A stretch of DNA of 64,000 nt from Neisseria polysaccharea ATCC 43768 (GCA_000176735.1 ADBE01000060.1:16930-80929), one strand, 5' to 3'; counted from the stretch's first letter, positions 1-10,067 are shown. Numbers and translations: made by a program. Notes: generated by a model not told the origin, from the sequence alone.

Positions 1-2
1 GC

Positions 3-1508
3 GAAACCCGCGTCGCCTGCACGCCCGCCACCGTCGCCCTGCTGGGCAAACTGGGCTTTGAAACCGTTGTCGAAAGCGGTGCAGGTTGGGCGGCAAGTTT
101 GGACGATGCCGCTTACCAAACAGCAGGCGCGACCGTTGCCGACAAAGCAACGGTTTGGGCCTGCCCTTTAATTTATAAGGTCAACGCTCCGTCCGAAGAC
201 GAGCTACCACTGCTCAAAGAAGGACAGACCATCGTCAGCTTCCTGTGGCCGCGCCAAAACGAGGCTTTGGTCGAAGCCTTGCGCGCCAAGAAAGTGAACG
301 CGCTGGCGATGGACATGGTGCCCCGCATTTCGCGCGCGCAGGCTTTGGACGCTTTGTCTTCGATGGCAAACATCAGCGGCTACCGCGCCGTGATTGAAGC
401 CGCCAACGCCTTCGGGCGTTTCTTCACCGGTCAAATTACTGCCGCAGGCAAAGTGCCGCCCGCGCAGGTTTTGGTGATTGGTGCAGGTGTGGCAGGTTTG
501 GCGGCGATCGGTACGGCAAACTCGCTCGGCGCAGTGGTGCGCGCGTTCGATACCCGCTTGGAAGTGGCGGAACAAATCGAATCTATGGGCGGTAAGTTCC
601 TGAAACTCGACTTCCCGCAAGAATCGGGCGGCAGCGGCGACGGCTACGCCAAAGTGATGAGCGACGAATTTATCGCCGCCGAGATGAAACTCTTTGCCGA
701 GCAGGCGAAAGAAGTGGACATTATCATTACTACCGCCGCCATTCCGGGCAAACCCGCGCCCAAGCTGATTACCAAAGAAATGGTGGAAAGCATGAAATCC
801 GGCTCCGTCATCGTCGATTTGGCGGCGGCGACGGGCGGCAACTGCGAACTCACCCGCCCGGGCGAATTGTCCGTAACCGACAACGGCGTGAAAATCATCG
901 GCTACACCGACATGGCAAACCGCCTTGCCGGACAGTCTTCCCAGCTTTACGCCACCAACTTGGTGAACCTGACCAAGCTGTTAAGCCCGAACAAAGACGG
1001 CGAAATCACGCTGGACTTCGAAGACGTGATTATCCGCAACATGACCGTTACCCGCGACGGCGAAATCACCTTCCCGCCTCCGCCGATTCAAGTTTCCGCC
1101 CAGCCGCAGCAAACGCCGTCTGAAAAAGCCGCGCCTGCCGCCAAGCCCGAGCCGAAACCCGTTCCCCTATGGAAAAAACTCGCGCCCGCCGTCATCGCCG
1201 CCGTGTTGGTACTGTGGGTCGGTGCGGTCGCACCCGCAGCATTCCTGAACCACTTTATCGTGTTCGTCCTCGCCTGCGTCATCGGCTACTATGTCGTTTG
1301 GAACGTCAGCCACTCGCTGCACACACCGCTGATGTCCGTGACCAACGCCATCTCCGGCATCATCGTCGTCGGCGCGCTACTGCAAATCGGTCAGGGCAAC
1401 GGCTTTGTTTCGCTGCTGTCGTTTGTTGCCATCCTGATTGCCGGCATCAACATCTTCGGCGGCTTCTTCGTAACGCGCCGCATGTTGAATATGTTTAGGA
1501 AAGGATAA
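3..1508 (+). CDS. pntA: NAD(P) transhydrogenase subunit alpha, 5' end missing
   Basis: Alpha subunit of the membrane-bound, proton-translocating nicotinamide nucleotide transhydrogenase, which couples hydride transfer from NADH to NADP+ with proton entry. The frame is open from base 3, so the start lies outside the window; only a short N-terminal piece appears to be missing. The visible part contains the NAD-binding Rossmann segment ([19 protein letters not shown], about 155 codons in), the alanine dehydrogenase/PNT fold, a proline/alanine-rich linker (around base 1090-1170) and a C-terminal domain of several hydrophobic helices. A MAPEG-like gene follows after 3 bases and pntB lies about 470 bases downstream, so the three probably form one transcription unit. 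Family assignment is firm. Confidence 0.95.
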   Translation, partial: ETRVACTPATVALLGKLGFETVVESGAGWAASLDDAAYQTAGATVADKATVWACPLIYKVNAPSEDELPLLKEGQTIVSFLWPRQNEALVEALRAKKVNALAMDMVPRISRAQALDALSSMANISGYRAVIEAANAFGRFFTGQITAAGKVPPAQVLVIGAGVAGLAAIGTANSLGAVVRAFDTRLEVAEQIESMGGKFLKLDFPQESGGSGDGYAKVMSDEFIAAEMKLFAEQAKEVDIIITTAAIPGKPAPKLITKEMVESMKSGSVIVDLAAATGGNCELTRPGELSVTDNGVKIIGYTDMANRLAGQSSQLYATNLVNLTKLLSPNKDGEITLDFEDVIIRNMTVTRDGEITFPPPPIQVSAQPQQTPSEKAAPAAKPEPKPVPLWKKLAPAVIAAVLVLWVGAVAPAAFLNHFIVFVLACVIGYYVVWNVSHSLHTPLMSVTNAISGIIVVGALLQIGQGNGFVSLLSFVAILIAGINIFGGFFVTRRMLNMFRKG

Positions 1509-1511
1509 AGC

Positions 1512-1896
1512 ATGACTTTCGCCTATTGGTGCATTCTGATTGCCTGCCTATTGCCGCTTTTTGTGCGGCGTATGCCAAAAAAGCGGGCGGATTCCGGTTT
1601 AAAGACAACCACAATCCGCGCGATTTTCTGGCGCGCACGCAAGGCACAGCCGGCCCGTGGCCCACGCCGCGCAGCAAAACGGTTTTGAAGCCTTTGCACC
1701 GTTTGCCGCCGCCGTTTTGACGGCACATGCAACCGGCAATGCCGGACAAGCAACCGTCAACACGCTTGCCGGTCTGTTCATCCTGTTCCGCCTCGCCTTT
1801 ATCTGGTGCTACATCGCAGACAAAGCAGCATTGCGCTCGCTGATGTGGGCGGGCGGATTTGTCTGCACCGTCGGACTGTTTGTCGCGGCTGCTTGA
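1512..1896 (+). pseudogene. MAPEG-family membrane protein, two frameshifts
   Basis: The ATG at 1512 starts MTFAYWCILIACLLPLF, then the frame is lost. The homologous continuation (CAAYAKKAGGFRFKDNHNPR) lies in a second frame from about 1557, and the rest, including HAAQQNGFEAFAPFAAAV and two hydrophobic helices, lies in a third frame up to the stop at 1896. Joined, they give a protein of about 128 residues with the four-helix layout and the N..E.F motif of MAPEG proteins. The first break coincides with a run of five T where six would keep the frame (1555-1559). The second lies near 1650-1662. It sits 3 bases after pntA. Either a true pseudogene or assembly error; the function of the family in this setting is unknown. 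Confidence 0.6.
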
Positions 1897-1901
1897 AACA
1901 G

Positions 1902-1942
1902 ATGCCGTCTGAAAACACGAACGTCAATTTTTCAGACGGCAT
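1902..1942 (+). terminator. Inverted DUS pair, terminator-like
   Basis: Two DNA uptake sequences face each other (ATGCCGTCTGAAAA and its complement) and can form a 14-base stem. There is no strong T run after it, and pntB follows within 35 bases, so it may attenuate rather than end transcription. Confidence 0.45.
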
Positions 1943-1975
1943 TGAAAACAAATCATCGAAAATCGGAGAATTTCT

Positions 1976-3361
1976 ATGTCTTCAGGACTCGTAACAGCGG
2001 CGTATATCGTTGCCGCAATTTTATTCATCTTCTCACTGGCGGGGCTGTCCAAACAGGAAACCGCCAAACAGGGCTGCTATTCCGGTATCGCCGGCATGGC
2101 GGTCGCCCTTTTTGTAACTGTTTTTTCCGACAATACCCACGGACTGGGCTGGATCATCATCGCCATGCTCATCGGCGCGGCAATCGGCATCTACAAAGCC
2201 AAAAAAGTAGAAATGACCGAAATGCCCGAACTGATTGCGCTCTTGCACAGCTTCGTCGGCTTGGCGGCGGTTTTGGTCGGCTTCAACAGCTATATCGAGC
2301 CGGGCAACGTTTCACACGATATGCACACCATCCATCTGGTCGAAGTCTATTTGGGCATTTTCATCGGCGCGGTAACCTTTACCGGCTCGCTGGTCGCATT
2401 CGGCAAGCTCAACGGCAAAATCAGCAGCAGGCCACTGCAACTGCCCGCCAAACACAAGCTCAACGCACTGGCGCTCGCCGTATCGTTTGTGTTGCTGCTC
2501 GTATTTGTCGGCATTAACGGCAGCGGCTTCATCCTGCTGATTATGACTCTGATCGCCCTCGCATTCGGCTGGCACTTGGTTGCCTCCATCGGCGGCGCAG
2601 ATATGCCCGTGGTTGTATCTATGCTCAACTCCTACTCCGGCTGGGCGGCCGCGGCGGCAGGCTTTATGCTCTCCAACGACCTGCTCATTGTTACTGGTGC
2701 GCTGGTCGGCTCAAGCGGCGCGATTCTGTCCTACATTATGTGCAAGGCCATGAACCGCTCGTTTGTCTCGGTAATTGCCGGCGGCTTCGGCAGCGACAGC
2801 AGCGCGGCATCTTCCGGCAGCCAAGAGATAGGGGAATACCGAGAAGTCAAAGCTGCCGATGTTGCCGAAATGCTGAAAGGCGCAAACAGCGTCATTATCA
2901 CCCCGGGCTACGGTATGGCAGTCGCACAGGCGCAATACCCCGTTGCCGAAATCACCGAGCTTTTACGTAAAAACGGCACCGAAGTACGCTTCGGCATCCA
3001 CCCCGTCGCCGGCCGCCTGCCCGGTCATATGAACGTACTGCTTGCCGAAGCCAAAGTCCCCTACGACATCGTGTTGGAAATGGACGAAATCAACGACGAC
3101 TTCCCCGAAACCGATGTGGTCTTGGTGATTGGTGCGAACGATACCGTCAATCCTGCCGCCCAAACCGACCCGAACAGCCCGATTGCGGGTATGCCCGTGT
3201 TGGAAGTGTGGAAGGCAAAAGAAGTCGTCGTCTTCAAACGCTCGATGAATACCGGCTACGCAGGTGTACAAAACCCACTGTTCTTCAACGAAAACAGCGT
3301 GATGTGTTTCGGAGATGCGAAGAAAACCGTGGATGACATTTTGTCCGAACTGAAAAAATAA
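1976..3361 (+). CDS. pntB: NAD(P) transhydrogenase subunit beta
   Basis: Beta subunit of the proton-translocating transhydrogenase; it carries most of the membrane proton channel and the NADP(H)-binding domain. The protein has 461 residues, the usual length for PntB. The first two thirds form a series of hydrophobic helices, followed by the soluble NADP domain with [10 protein letters not shown] and the C-terminal [14 protein letters not shown] and [18 protein letters not shown] segments typical of the family. The ATG at 1976 is preceded by a GGAG-type ribosome site (cggagaatttct). It works with the pntA product encoded just upstream and is followed by a strong hairpin terminator. Confidence 0.96.
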   Translation: MSSGLVTAAYIVAAILFIFSLAGLSKQETAKQGCYSGIAGMAVALFVTVFSDNTHGLGWIIIAMLIGAAIGIYKAKKVEMTEMPELIALLHSFVGLAAVLVGFNSYIEPGNVSHDMHTIHLVEVYLGIFIGAVTFTGSLVAFGKLNGKISSRPLQLPAKHKLNALALAVSFVLLLVFVGINGSGFILLIMTLIALAFGWHLVASIGGADMPVVVSMLNSYSGWAAAAAGFMLSNDLLIVTGALVGSSGAILSYIMCKAMNRSFVSVIAGGFGSDSSAASSGSQEIGEYREVKAADVAEMLKGANSVIITPGYGMAVAQAQYPVAEITELLRKNGTEVRFGIHPVAGRLPGHMNVLLAEAKVPYDIVLEMDEINDDFPETDVVLVIGANDTVNPAAQTDPNSPIAGMPVLEVWKAKEVVVFKRSMNTGYAGVQNPLFFNENSVMCFGDAKKTVDDILSELKK

Positions 3362-3398
3362 TCCGCATGGCGCAATGCCGTCTGAAACCCGATGTTTG

Positions 3399-3451
3399 AA
3401 CTGCACCCTGCAAGTCGGACACTATTTCCGACTTGTAGGGTGCAGTTTTTT
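3399..3451 (+). terminator. Rho-independent terminator after pntB
   Basis: A 20-base stem with one mismatch (arms 3399-3418 and 3428-3447) and a 9-base loop is followed by a run of six T. This is the strongest classical terminator in the first 10 kb. Confidence 0.85.
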
Positions 3452-3479
3452 ATGGTAAACATTCAAACAAATCCACATC

Positions 3480-3695
3480 CGCCGATGCTTTTTGACATTC
3501 GCCCACACTTTTTCAACAAGGTTGGGTGTGGAGGAAGCAGTACTTTTGCCGGATGGGCGGCATTGCACGAATATATCCGCTATGACAACCACAAGAGGAA
3601 CAGCTTGAAATTGAAAGGGCTGATTCTGTCCCGGACAGGAAACAGCCCTTGAAAGCCGTTTGATCGAACTGCTCAAAGTTTTTAGGTCAGTCCGA
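3480..3695 (+). mobile_element. Relic of an IS3-family (IS150-like) transposase 3' end
   Basis: Translation around 3566-3626 gives HEYIRYDNHKRNSLKLKGL, matching the conserved C-terminal block of IS3-family OrfB transposases (usually EYI.YYN..RI.LKLKGLSPVQYR). After KGL the frame is broken, but with small corrections the reading SPVRYRTQPLKAV and the stop at 3661 can be recovered. Directly after the stop, the sequence near 3667-3692 resembles an IS150-type right inverted repeat. No left end or intact orfA is visible, so this is a decayed fragment. The family call comes from motif recognition only. Confidence 0.55.
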
Positions 3696-3724
3696 TTCAG
3701 ACGGCATTTTTTGCGCTGTGCCGT

Positions 3725-5521
3725 TTAACGCGCCAGCGGTTCGGTGCGTTTGATCAGCCACGCTTTTGCCGCGCCTTCGGTCAGCGGCTCGAGGCGGCGG
3801 CGGACTTCGGCGTGGTAGCGGTTGACCCAGTCGATTTCGCCGTCGGTCATGAGGGCGGTGTCCATCAGGCGGGTGTCGATGGGGCAGAGGGTCAGGGTTT
3901 CAAAACAGAGGAAGCTGCCGAACTCGGTTTCCTGCGGGTTGGCGACGGCTTGGTTGGCGGCGAGGTTTTCAATGCGGATGCCCCATTTTCCCGGGCGGTA
4001 GAGTCCGGGTTCGATGGAGGTAACCATGCCTTTTTTCATCGCGGTTTCGGGCGTGGCGGGGGCGGCGAAGGCGATGCGCTGCGGGCCTTCGTGGACGTTG
4101 AGGAAATAGCCCACGCCGTGGCCGGTGCCGTGCCCGTAGTCGCATTGCGCCTGCCACAGGGGTTTGCGGCAAATCGCGTCTATCAGCGGTGAGGGGATGT
4201 TTTCGGGGAACACGGCTTCGGCAAGTGCGATATGGGCTTTGAGGACGAGCGTGTTGTCGCGTTTTTGTTCTGCTGTGGGCGTGCCGACGGGAACGACGCG
4301 GGTGATGTCGGTCGTGCCGCCTTTGTATTGCGCGCCGGAGTCGATGAGCAGCAGACCGTTGCCGCTGATGGTACTGTGGCTTTCGGGCGTTGCGCTGTAA
4401 TGCGGCAGTGCGCCGTTGGCGTTGAAGCCCGCGATGGTGTCGAAACTCAATGACACAAAACCCGGGCGCGCGCTGCGGTGGCGGTAAAGCATGGTGTCCA
4501 CGTCGATTTCGGTCGGGCTGCCACCGTTGTCGATGATGTCTTCAAACTCGGCGAAGAAACCGCACAACGCCGCGCCGTCGTGTTCCATCGCTTCGCGGAT
4601 GCGGGCGATGTCGGCTTCGGATTTGCAGGATTTGAACAGCGTGGACGGGTTGATGCCTTCAATCAGGCGCATGCTTTCGGGCAGGCGCACAAGCGTGCTG
4701 ACGGCGGTTTTGTTCGGTTCGATAAGCAGCGCGCCGCCGATTTGCGCGAGTTTGTCGGCAACTTGGGCGTAAGGTTTGACCGTGATGCCGGCGGTTTGCA
4801 GTGCGGCGGCGGCTTCGGCGTTCAGACGGCATTGTTCGGTAAACAGGACGGCGTTGTCTTTGCCAATCAGCAGGAAGGACACGAAAACAGGGTTGAAAGG
4901 CACGTCGCTGCCGCGCAGGTTGGTCAGCCAAGCGATGTCGTCAAGCGAGGAAACCAAGTGGTAATCCGCGCCTTTTTCCGCCATCACGGCGCGCACGCGG
5001 GCGAGTTTTTCGGCGGCGGTTTCAGAAACATAGTCGGGGTCGTGGATGAACACGGTTTCGGCAGGAATGGCCGGGCGGCTTGTCCACACTTGGTCAAGCA
5101 GGCCGTCGGGGTGTTCGATGCGGATGTTTTTGGCGGTCAGGGATTGCGCCAAAGTGCGTTTGCCGGTGAGCGACACCATATCGGAAGGGATGCCGACGGC
5201 GGCGTTTTCGGGCAGGCTTGCCGCGAGCCATTCGTTGTACGGCGGCACTTGACCGCTTTTTTGCAGCTCGATGCCGCTGCCGGAAAGCTGTTTGGCGGCT
5301 TGTTCCCAATAGCGGCTGTCCACCCATACGCCCGCTTCATCGGCGGTAACGACGAATGTGCCGACCGAGCCGGTAAAGCCCGACAATTCGCGCCGCGCCT
5401 GCCAATGCTCGGGCAGGTATTCGGACAGGTGGGGGTCGGCGGAAGGGATGACGAGTGCGTCCAAGCCTTGCGCCTTCATGGCTTCGCGCAATGCGGACAG
5501 GTAATTCGATACGGTATTCAT
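3725..5521 (-). CDS. X-Pro aminopeptidase (M24B, long form)
   Basis: Metal-dependent aminopeptidase that releases the N-terminal residue from peptides with proline in second position. The protein has 598 residues, the long three-domain form: two creatinase-like N-terminal domains and a C-terminal pita-bread catalytic domain. The metal ligands are visible: two Asp in LLIDSGAQYKGGTTDITRV, His in HGTGHGVGYFLNVHEGP, and Glu in SIEPGLYRPG and IRIENLAAN. No signal peptide is seen, so it is cytoplasmic. It starts at the ATG complementary to 5519-5521, with a purine-rich stretch just upstream (ttctctggagaatccgttc on the coding strand). A single DUS lies just past its stop. Confidence 0.93.
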   Translation of the reverse strand: MNTVSNYLSALREAMKAQGLDALVIPSADPHLSEYLPEHWQARRELSGFTGSVGTFVVTADEAGVWVDSRYWEQAAKQLSGSGIELQKSGQVPPYNEWLAASLPENAAVGIPSDMVSLTGKRTLAQSLTAKNIRIEHPDGLLDQVWTSRPAIPAETVFIHDPDYVSETAAEKLARVRAVMAEKGADYHLVSSLDDIAWLTNLRGSDVPFNPVFVSFLLIGKDNAVLFTEQCRLNAEAAAALQTAGITVKPYAQVADKLAQIGGALLIEPNKTAVSTLVRLPESMRLIEGINPSTLFKSCKSEADIARIREAMEHDGAALCGFFAEFEDIIDNGGSPTEIDVDTMLYRHRSARPGFVSLSFDTIAGFNANGALPHYSATPESHSTISGNGLLLIDSGAQYKGGTTDITRVVPVGTPTAEQKRDNTLVLKAHIALAEAVFPENIPSPLIDAICRKPLWQAQCDYGHGTGHGVGYFLNVHEGPQRIAFAAPATPETAMKKGMVTSIEPGLYRPGKWGIRIENLAANQAVANPQETEFGSFLCFETLTLCPIDTRLMDTALMTDGEIDWVNRYHAEVRRRLEPLTEGAAKAWLIKRTEPLAR

Positions 5522-5837
5522 GAACGGATTCTCCAGAGAAAGTGTAAGGTTTCAGACGGCATAGCGGCGTACCGGCTGGGGAAACGTAACCATCTTATCA
5601 AATCGTTTGCCGACTGCAAAACGCGTTCAGGGGTTTGAAAGTATATTTTGTACGGTAAAAAGCGATGCAAGGCTATTTGTTGTAAACTTTCAGGCATAAA
5701 ATGCCATATTGCATGTTTTTCTGAAAATAATTGGGAAAAATCAGGAATATTAGGGTGTAAAGTTTCAATAAGCCGGTTTGGCGTGTATTTAGATTACGTT
5801 AAAATACGCATTTTTATATCAGCAATACGGAAAAATC
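5522..5837. other. Intergenic region between divergent genes
   Basis: It holds the upstream regions of the aminopeptidase (minus) and the Nramp-like gene (plus). A DUS lies at about 5550-5561. The right half becomes AT-rich and carries the promoter listed separately. I see no RNA gene or repeat here. Confidence 0.6.
5778..5805 (+). promoter_or_regulatory. Candidate sigma-70 promoter of the Nramp-like gene
   Basis: TTGGCG (5778-5783), a 16-base spacer and TAAAAT (5800-5805) stand 32 bases before the ATG at 5838. Inferred from consensus only. Confidence 0.5.
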
Positions 5838-7091
5838 ATGTCCGAACAACATATTTCGACTTGGAAAAGTAAAATCAATGCATTGGGGCCGGGTATTATG
5901 ATGGCATCGGCGGCAGTCGGCGGTTCGCACCTGATTGCCTCCACACAGGCAGGTGCGCTTTACGGCTGGCAGCTCGCATTGATTATCGTCCTGACCAACC
6001 TCTTCAAATACCCGTTTTTCCGCTTCAGCGCGCATTACACGCTGGATACAGGTAAAAGCCTGATTGAAGGTTATGCGGAGAAAAGCCGCATCTACCTGTG
6101 GGTCTTTTTGATTTTGTGTATTGCTGCCGCGACGATTAACGCGGGTGCGGTTGCCATCGTAACCGCCGCCATCGTTAAAATGGCGATTCCCTCGCTGACA
6201 CTGGGTATCGGCGCAATCTCCGCGCTGATTATGGCTTCCTGCCTGATTATCCTGGTGAGCGGACGCTACAAGGCTTTGGACAATGTTTCCAAAATCATCA
6301 TCGTCAGCCTGACGGTTGCCACGGTTGCCGCCGCCGGTATCGCCATGTCGCGCGGTATGCAGATGAAACCCGATTTTATCGAGCCGACACCGTGGACGCT
6401 TGCCGGTTTGGGCTTCCTGATCGCGCTGATGGGCTGGATGCCTGCGCCGATTGAAATTTCCGCCATCAATTCTTTGTGGGTTACGGAGAAACAGCGTCTC
6501 CAACCTTCCTCTTATCATGACGGGATTTTTGATTTCAACGTCGGTTACATCACCAGTGCCGTGCTTGCCGTCGTCTTCCTTGCCCTGGGTGCGTACGTGC
6601 AATACGGCAACGGTGAAGAAGTGCAGATGGCCGGCGGCAAATATATCGGACAACTGATCAATATGTATGCGGTAACCATCGGCGACTGGTCGCGTCCGCT
6701 GGTGGCGTTTATCGCTTTTGCCTGCATGTACGGTACGACGATTACCGTTGTTGACGGTTATGCACGCGCCATTGCAGAACCTGTGCGCCTGCTGCGCGGC
6801 AGTGAGAAAACCGGCAACGCCGAACTCTTTGCCTGGAATATTTGGGTTGCAGGCAGCGGTTTGGCGGTGATTTTCTGGTTCAACAGCGCGATGGCCGAGC
6901 TGCTCAAATTTGCCATGATTGCCGCCTTTGTGTCCGCTCCTGTGTTCGCATGGCTCAACTACCGCCTGGTCAAAGGAGACAAACGGCACAGGCTTACCGC
7001 AGGTATGAACGCCCTTGCCATTGTCGGCTTGCTCTACCTGACCGGATTTGCCGTTTTGTTCCTGTTGAACCTTAGCGGACTTTTGGCATAG
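5838..7091 (+). CDS. Nramp-family divalent metal transporter, atypical
   Basis: Integral membrane protein of 417 residues with 11 or so hydrophobic helices in the order of the Nramp/SLC11 fold. Helix 1 begins GPGIMMASAA (17-26) and is followed by QAGALYGWQL, as in Nramp. However, the metal-binding DPGN motif of helix 1 is replaced by GGSH (28-31). In helix 6 the canonical MPHN is MPAP (201-204), so the methionine stays and the following residues differ. The substrate therefore cannot be assumed to be Mn2+ or Fe2+. The gene stands alone with its own promoter and a DUS hairpin terminator. The family is fairly certain; the substrate is unknown. Confidence 0.85.
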   Translation: MSEQHISTWKSKINALGPGIMMASAAVGGSHLIASTQAGALYGWQLALIIVLTNLFKYPFFRFSAHYTLDTGKSLIEGYAEKSRIYLWVFLILCIAAATINAGAVAIVTAAIVKMAIPSLTLGIGAISALIMASCLIILVSGRYKALDNVSKIIIVSLTVATVAAAGIAMSRGMQMKPDFIEPTPWTLAGLGFLIALMGWMPAPIEISAINSLWVTEKQRLQPSSYHDGIFDFNVGYITSAVLAVVFLALGAYVQYGNGEEVQMAGGKYIGQLINMYAVTIGDWSRPLVAFIAFACMYGTTITVVDGYARAIAEPVRLLRGSEKTGNAELFAWNIWVAGSGLAVIFWFNSAMAELLKFAMIAAFVSAPVFAWLNYRLVKGDKRHRLTAGMNALAIVGLLYLTGFAVLFLLNLSGLLA

Positions 7092-7104
7092 GTTTCAAAA
7101 TCTG

Positions 7105-7135
7105 AATGCCGTCTGTAATATTTTCAGACGGCATT
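7105..7135 (+). terminator. Inverted DUS hairpin after the Nramp-like gene
   Basis: AATGCCGTCTG and its complement form an 11-base stem 14 bases past the stop codon. The T run is weak. Confidence 0.5.
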
Positions 7136-7244
7136 GCCCTTTCCTAGAAAAAACACCGACATCGCGTAAAATATGCGCAAATTTTGTGATTCAATCAGGT
7201 CGTCTGAAACAGATTGCGCCTGATTTATTTTTCCGGAAAACACC

Positions 7245-8756
7245 ATGAGCGAACAAAACCATCCGCAAATCGAGCCGCAGTTGGACGAAAACCAAATCAT
7301 CGCCCTGCGCCGCGAAAAACTGCACAACATCCGCCAACAGCGCAACGCCTACCCTAACGATTTCAAACGCGACAGCTTTGCCGCCGACCTGCACACCCAA
7401 TACGGTGAAATCGGCAAAGAAGAACTCGATCCGCAAGACATTCCCGTCAAAATTGCCGGCCGTATGATGCTCAAACGGCAAATGGGCAAGGCGAGCTTTG
7501 CCACTATTCAAGACGTGTCCGGTCAAATCCAGCTTTATCTGAACAACAAAGGCGTGAGCCAAGAAATTTTGGATGACTTCAACCATTGGGATTTGGGCGA
7601 CATCGTCGGCGCGGAAGGCACTTTGTTCAAAACCAACCACGGCGAACTGACCGTGCGCGTGTCCGGCATCCGCCTGCTGTCCAAATCCCTGCGTCCGCTG
7701 CCCGACAAACACAAAGGCTTGAGCGATCAGGAAACCAAATACCGCCAACGTTACGTCGATTTGATTGCCAACGAAGAATCGCGCAATACCTTCATCAAAC
7801 GCAGCCAAATCATCCAATCCGTGCGTAATTTTATGGTGGGCGAGCATTATCTCGAAGTCGAAACCCCGATGATGCACCCGATTCCGGGCGGCGCGACAGC
7901 AAAACCCTTCGTTACCCACCACAATGCCTTGGACATTCCGCTCTACCTGCGCATCGCCCCCGAGCTGTATCTGAAACGCTTGGTGGTCGGCGGTTTGGAA
8001 CGCGTGTTTGAAATCAACCGCAGCTTCCGTAACGAGGGCATGTCCGTGCGCCACAACCCCGAATTTACGATGATTGAATTTTACGAAGCCTTCTCCGACT
8101 ACGAACGTATGATGCAGATGGCGGAAGACATCATCCGCAACGCATCGCGCACGGTAAACGGCACGGCGAACATCACTTACAACGGCAAAGAAGTCGATTT
8201 GGAAAGCCCGTTCGAGCGTCTGACCATTCTCGAAGCCATCAAAAAATACAATCCGCACTACACCGACGAGCAGTTGAACGATGCGGAATGGCTGAAAAAA
8301 GAAATCGTCAAACACGGCGAAAGCCTGCCGCCGTCCCCGGGCATCGGCAGCCTGCAACTCGCCCTGTTTGAAGGTTGCGCCGAGGGCAAGCTGTGGAACC
8401 CGACCTTCATCGTCGATTATCCGGTCGAAGTTTCCCCGTTGGCACGCGCTTCGGATACGAAACAAGGTTTGACCGAGCGGTTCGAATTGTTCGTTGTCGG
8501 CCGCGAGCTAGCAAACGGCTATTCCGAGTTGAACGACCCCGAAGACCAAGCCGAACGCTTCAAGACGCAAGTGGCACAAAAAGACGCCGGCGACGACGAA
8601 GCCATGCATTACGATGCCGACTACATCCGCGCCATGGAATTCGGCCTGCCACCGACAGGCGGCTGCGGCATCGGTATCGACCGTTTGGTAATGCTGCTGA
8701 CCGATTCGCAAACCATCCGCGACGTGATTCTGTTTCCGCAGATGCGTCCCGAATAA
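7245..8756 (+). CDS. lysS: Lysyl-tRNA synthetase, class II
   Basis: Charges tRNA-Lys with lysine in the cytoplasm. The protein has 503 residues, typical of bacterial LysS. An N-terminal OB-fold anticodon-binding domain (about 60-160, with [18 protein letters not shown]) is followed by the class II catalytic core: motif 1 near [18 protein letters not shown], motif 2 [20 protein letters not shown], and motif 3 [16 protein letters not shown] near the C-terminus. The ATG at 7245 follows CCGGAAAACACC. It is transcribed alone and ends at a DUS hairpin shared with the convergent oxidoreductase gene. Confidence 0.97.
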   Translation: MSEQNHPQIEPQLDENQIIALRREKLHNIRQQRNAYPNDFKRDSFAADLHTQYGEIGKEELDPQDIPVKIAGRMMLKRQMGKASFATIQDVSGQIQLYLNNKGVSQEILDDFNHWDLGDIVGAEGTLFKTNHGELTVRVSGIRLLSKSLRPLPDKHKGLSDQETKYRQRYVDLIANEESRNTFIKRSQIIQSVRNFMVGEHYLEVETPMMHPIPGGATAKPFVTHHNALDIPLYLRIAPELYLKRLVVGGLERVFEINRSFRNEGMSVRHNPEFTMIEFYEAFSDYERMMQMAEDIIRNASRTVNGTANITYNGKEVDLESPFERLTILEAIKKYNPHYTDEQLNDAEWLKKEIVKHGESLPPSPGIGSLQLALFEGCAEGKLWNPTFIVDYPVEVSPLARASDTKQGLTERFELFVVGRELANGYSELNDPEDQAERFKTQVAQKDAGDDEAMHYDADYIRAMEFGLPPTGGCGIGIDRLVMLLTDSQTIRDVILFPQMRPE

Positions 8757-8778
8757 TCATCAAAACAGTTGAAATGGC

Positions 8779-8814
8779 AATGCCGTCTGAACCCGTTTGG
8801 ATTCAGACGGCATT
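8779..8814. terminator. Bidirectional DUS hairpin between lysS and the FAD oxidoreductase
   Basis: AATGCCGTCTGAA and its complement form a 13-base stem with a 10-base loop between two convergent genes. TTTTGT follows on the plus side. Confidence 0.65.
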
Positions 8815-8828
8815 TTGTATGGCAGGAT

Positions 8829-10067
8829 TTATTCGCTTTCCAACTGACCGACCCATTCGGACAAGGCAGTCAGGCGTTGTTCGGATTTCGCCACGAACGG
8901 GTTTTCGGTATCCCACGCGTAGCCTGCCAAAATCGAAGAAAGCATACGGCTGATTTCCGGGCTGCGGTCGGGCGCGTACACGACGTTTTGGAAGCGGAAA
9001 TCATACCAGCCGTCCACATAGGTGCGGAACGCGTCCACGCCGATCATCAAGGGTTCGGCAAATTCGGTTTGCCAATCGGCGGCTTCGCCTTTGAGTTGTT
9101 TTGCCAGCAGATCGGCGGCAAGTTTGGCGGAGTGCAGCGCGATGGTTACGCCCGACGAGAACACGGGATCGAGGAACTCGGCGGCATTGCCCAACAGCGC
9201 GAAATGCCTGCCGTGCAGCGATTTGACGTTGGCGGAATAGCCTTGGATGGAGCGGAACGGAAAATCGTTTTCCCAAACGGCTTTATCCAGAATTTCGTTC
9301 AGCATCGGGCATTCGTAAACAAATTTTTTCAACACCGTTTCCGATTCGCCGACAAGTTTGTCGGGCGTGCCGACCATGCCGATGGAACAGCGGTTGTCGC
9401 CGAAGGGAATCAGCCAAATCCACACGTCGCGGTGTTGTGGATGGGTGGTAATCAGGATTTTGTTGCGGTCGAATTTCGGGTTGGTGATGTTGTCGTCGAT
9501 GTGCGTGAAATGCGCTTGGCGCGGCGGCAGGTGCGAGGGCGTTTCCAAATCCAGCAGGCGCGGCAGCACGCGTCCGTAACCGCTTGCGTCCAAGACGAAT
9601 TTCGCGGTCAGTTCATAGCTCTTGCCGGTGTCGGTTTCGATGTTCAAGCGGGCAAAATCGCCGCTGTTGTCGAACGCGGTTACGCCGTGCCCGAAACGTA
9701 CTTCAACGCCTTGTTTGGCGGCTTCGCCAATCAGGATTTTATCGAACACGGCGCGGCGCACTTGATAAGTCGTGCCGGGGCCGTCTGAAAATTTATCGGT
9801 AAAATCAAATTCGGTATAACGGCTGCCCCACGAAAACGCCGCGCCGTTTTTCAACTGAAAGCCGGGCTCGGCGCGCACGGCATCGGTAAATCCGGCTTCT
9901 TCCAGCATTTCCATACAGTGCGGCAGCAGGCTTTCGCCGATGACGAAGCGCGGAAAGTGCTGTTTTTCCAACACGCAGACTTGATAACCTTTTTTGCGGA
10001 GCAGGGCGGATGCGACCGAGCCTGCCGGACCTGCGCCGATTACGGCGACATCGAATTGGGTGGACAT
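8829..10067 (-). CDS. FAD-dependent oxidoreductase (tryptophan halogenase / geranylgeranyl reductase-like)
   Basis: Flavoprotein of 412 residues when started at the ATG complementary to 10065-10067. This start is preferred because it places the dinucleotide-binding motif DVAVIGAGPAGSVASALL at the very N-terminus, behind CAGGAT; the longer open frame to 10121 begins at TTG and adds no conserved sequence. Further motifs are FPRFVIGESLLPHC, common in flavin-dependent halogenase-like proteins, and GNAAEFLDPVFSSGVTIAL, the second FAD contact of the family. There is no signal peptide. It is a single gene between lysS and the helicase, and the substrate cannot be told from sequence. Confidence 0.85.
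   Translation of the reverse strand: MSTQFDVAVIGAGPAGSVASALLRKKGYQVCVLEKQHFPRFVIGESLLPHCMEMLEEAGFTDAVRAEPGFQLKNGAAFSWGSRYTEFDFTDKFSDGPGTTYQVRRAVFDKILIGEAAKQGVEVRFGHGVTAFDNSGDFARLNIETDTGKSYELTAKFVLDASGYGRVLPRLLDLETPSHLPPRQAHFTHIDDNITNPKFDRNKILITTHPQHRDVWIWLIPFGDNRCSIGMVGTPDKLVGESETVLKKFVYECPMLNEILDKAVWENDFPFRSIQGYSANVKSLHGRHFALLGNAAEFLDPVFSSGVTIALHSAKLAADLLAKQLKGEAADWQTEFAEPLMIGVDAFRTYVDGWYDFRFQNVVYAPDRSPEISRMLSSILAGYAWDTENPFVAKSEQRLTALSEWVGQLESE

Noticed and set aside
4478..5638. Long open frame on the plus strand opposite the X-Pro aminopeptidase gene
   Set aside because: It is a mirror of the GC-rich coding strand; the minus-strand protein has complete catalytic motifs and the plus-strand one has low-complexity content.
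5814..6989. 391-codon minus-strand frame opposite the Nramp-like gene
   Set aside because: The composition (many His, Arg, Gln, Asn) is typical of an antisense shadow, and the plus strand encodes a clear membrane protein.
7191..8465. 424-codon minus-strand frame opposite lysS
   Set aside because: Antisense shadow; lysS has all class II motifs.
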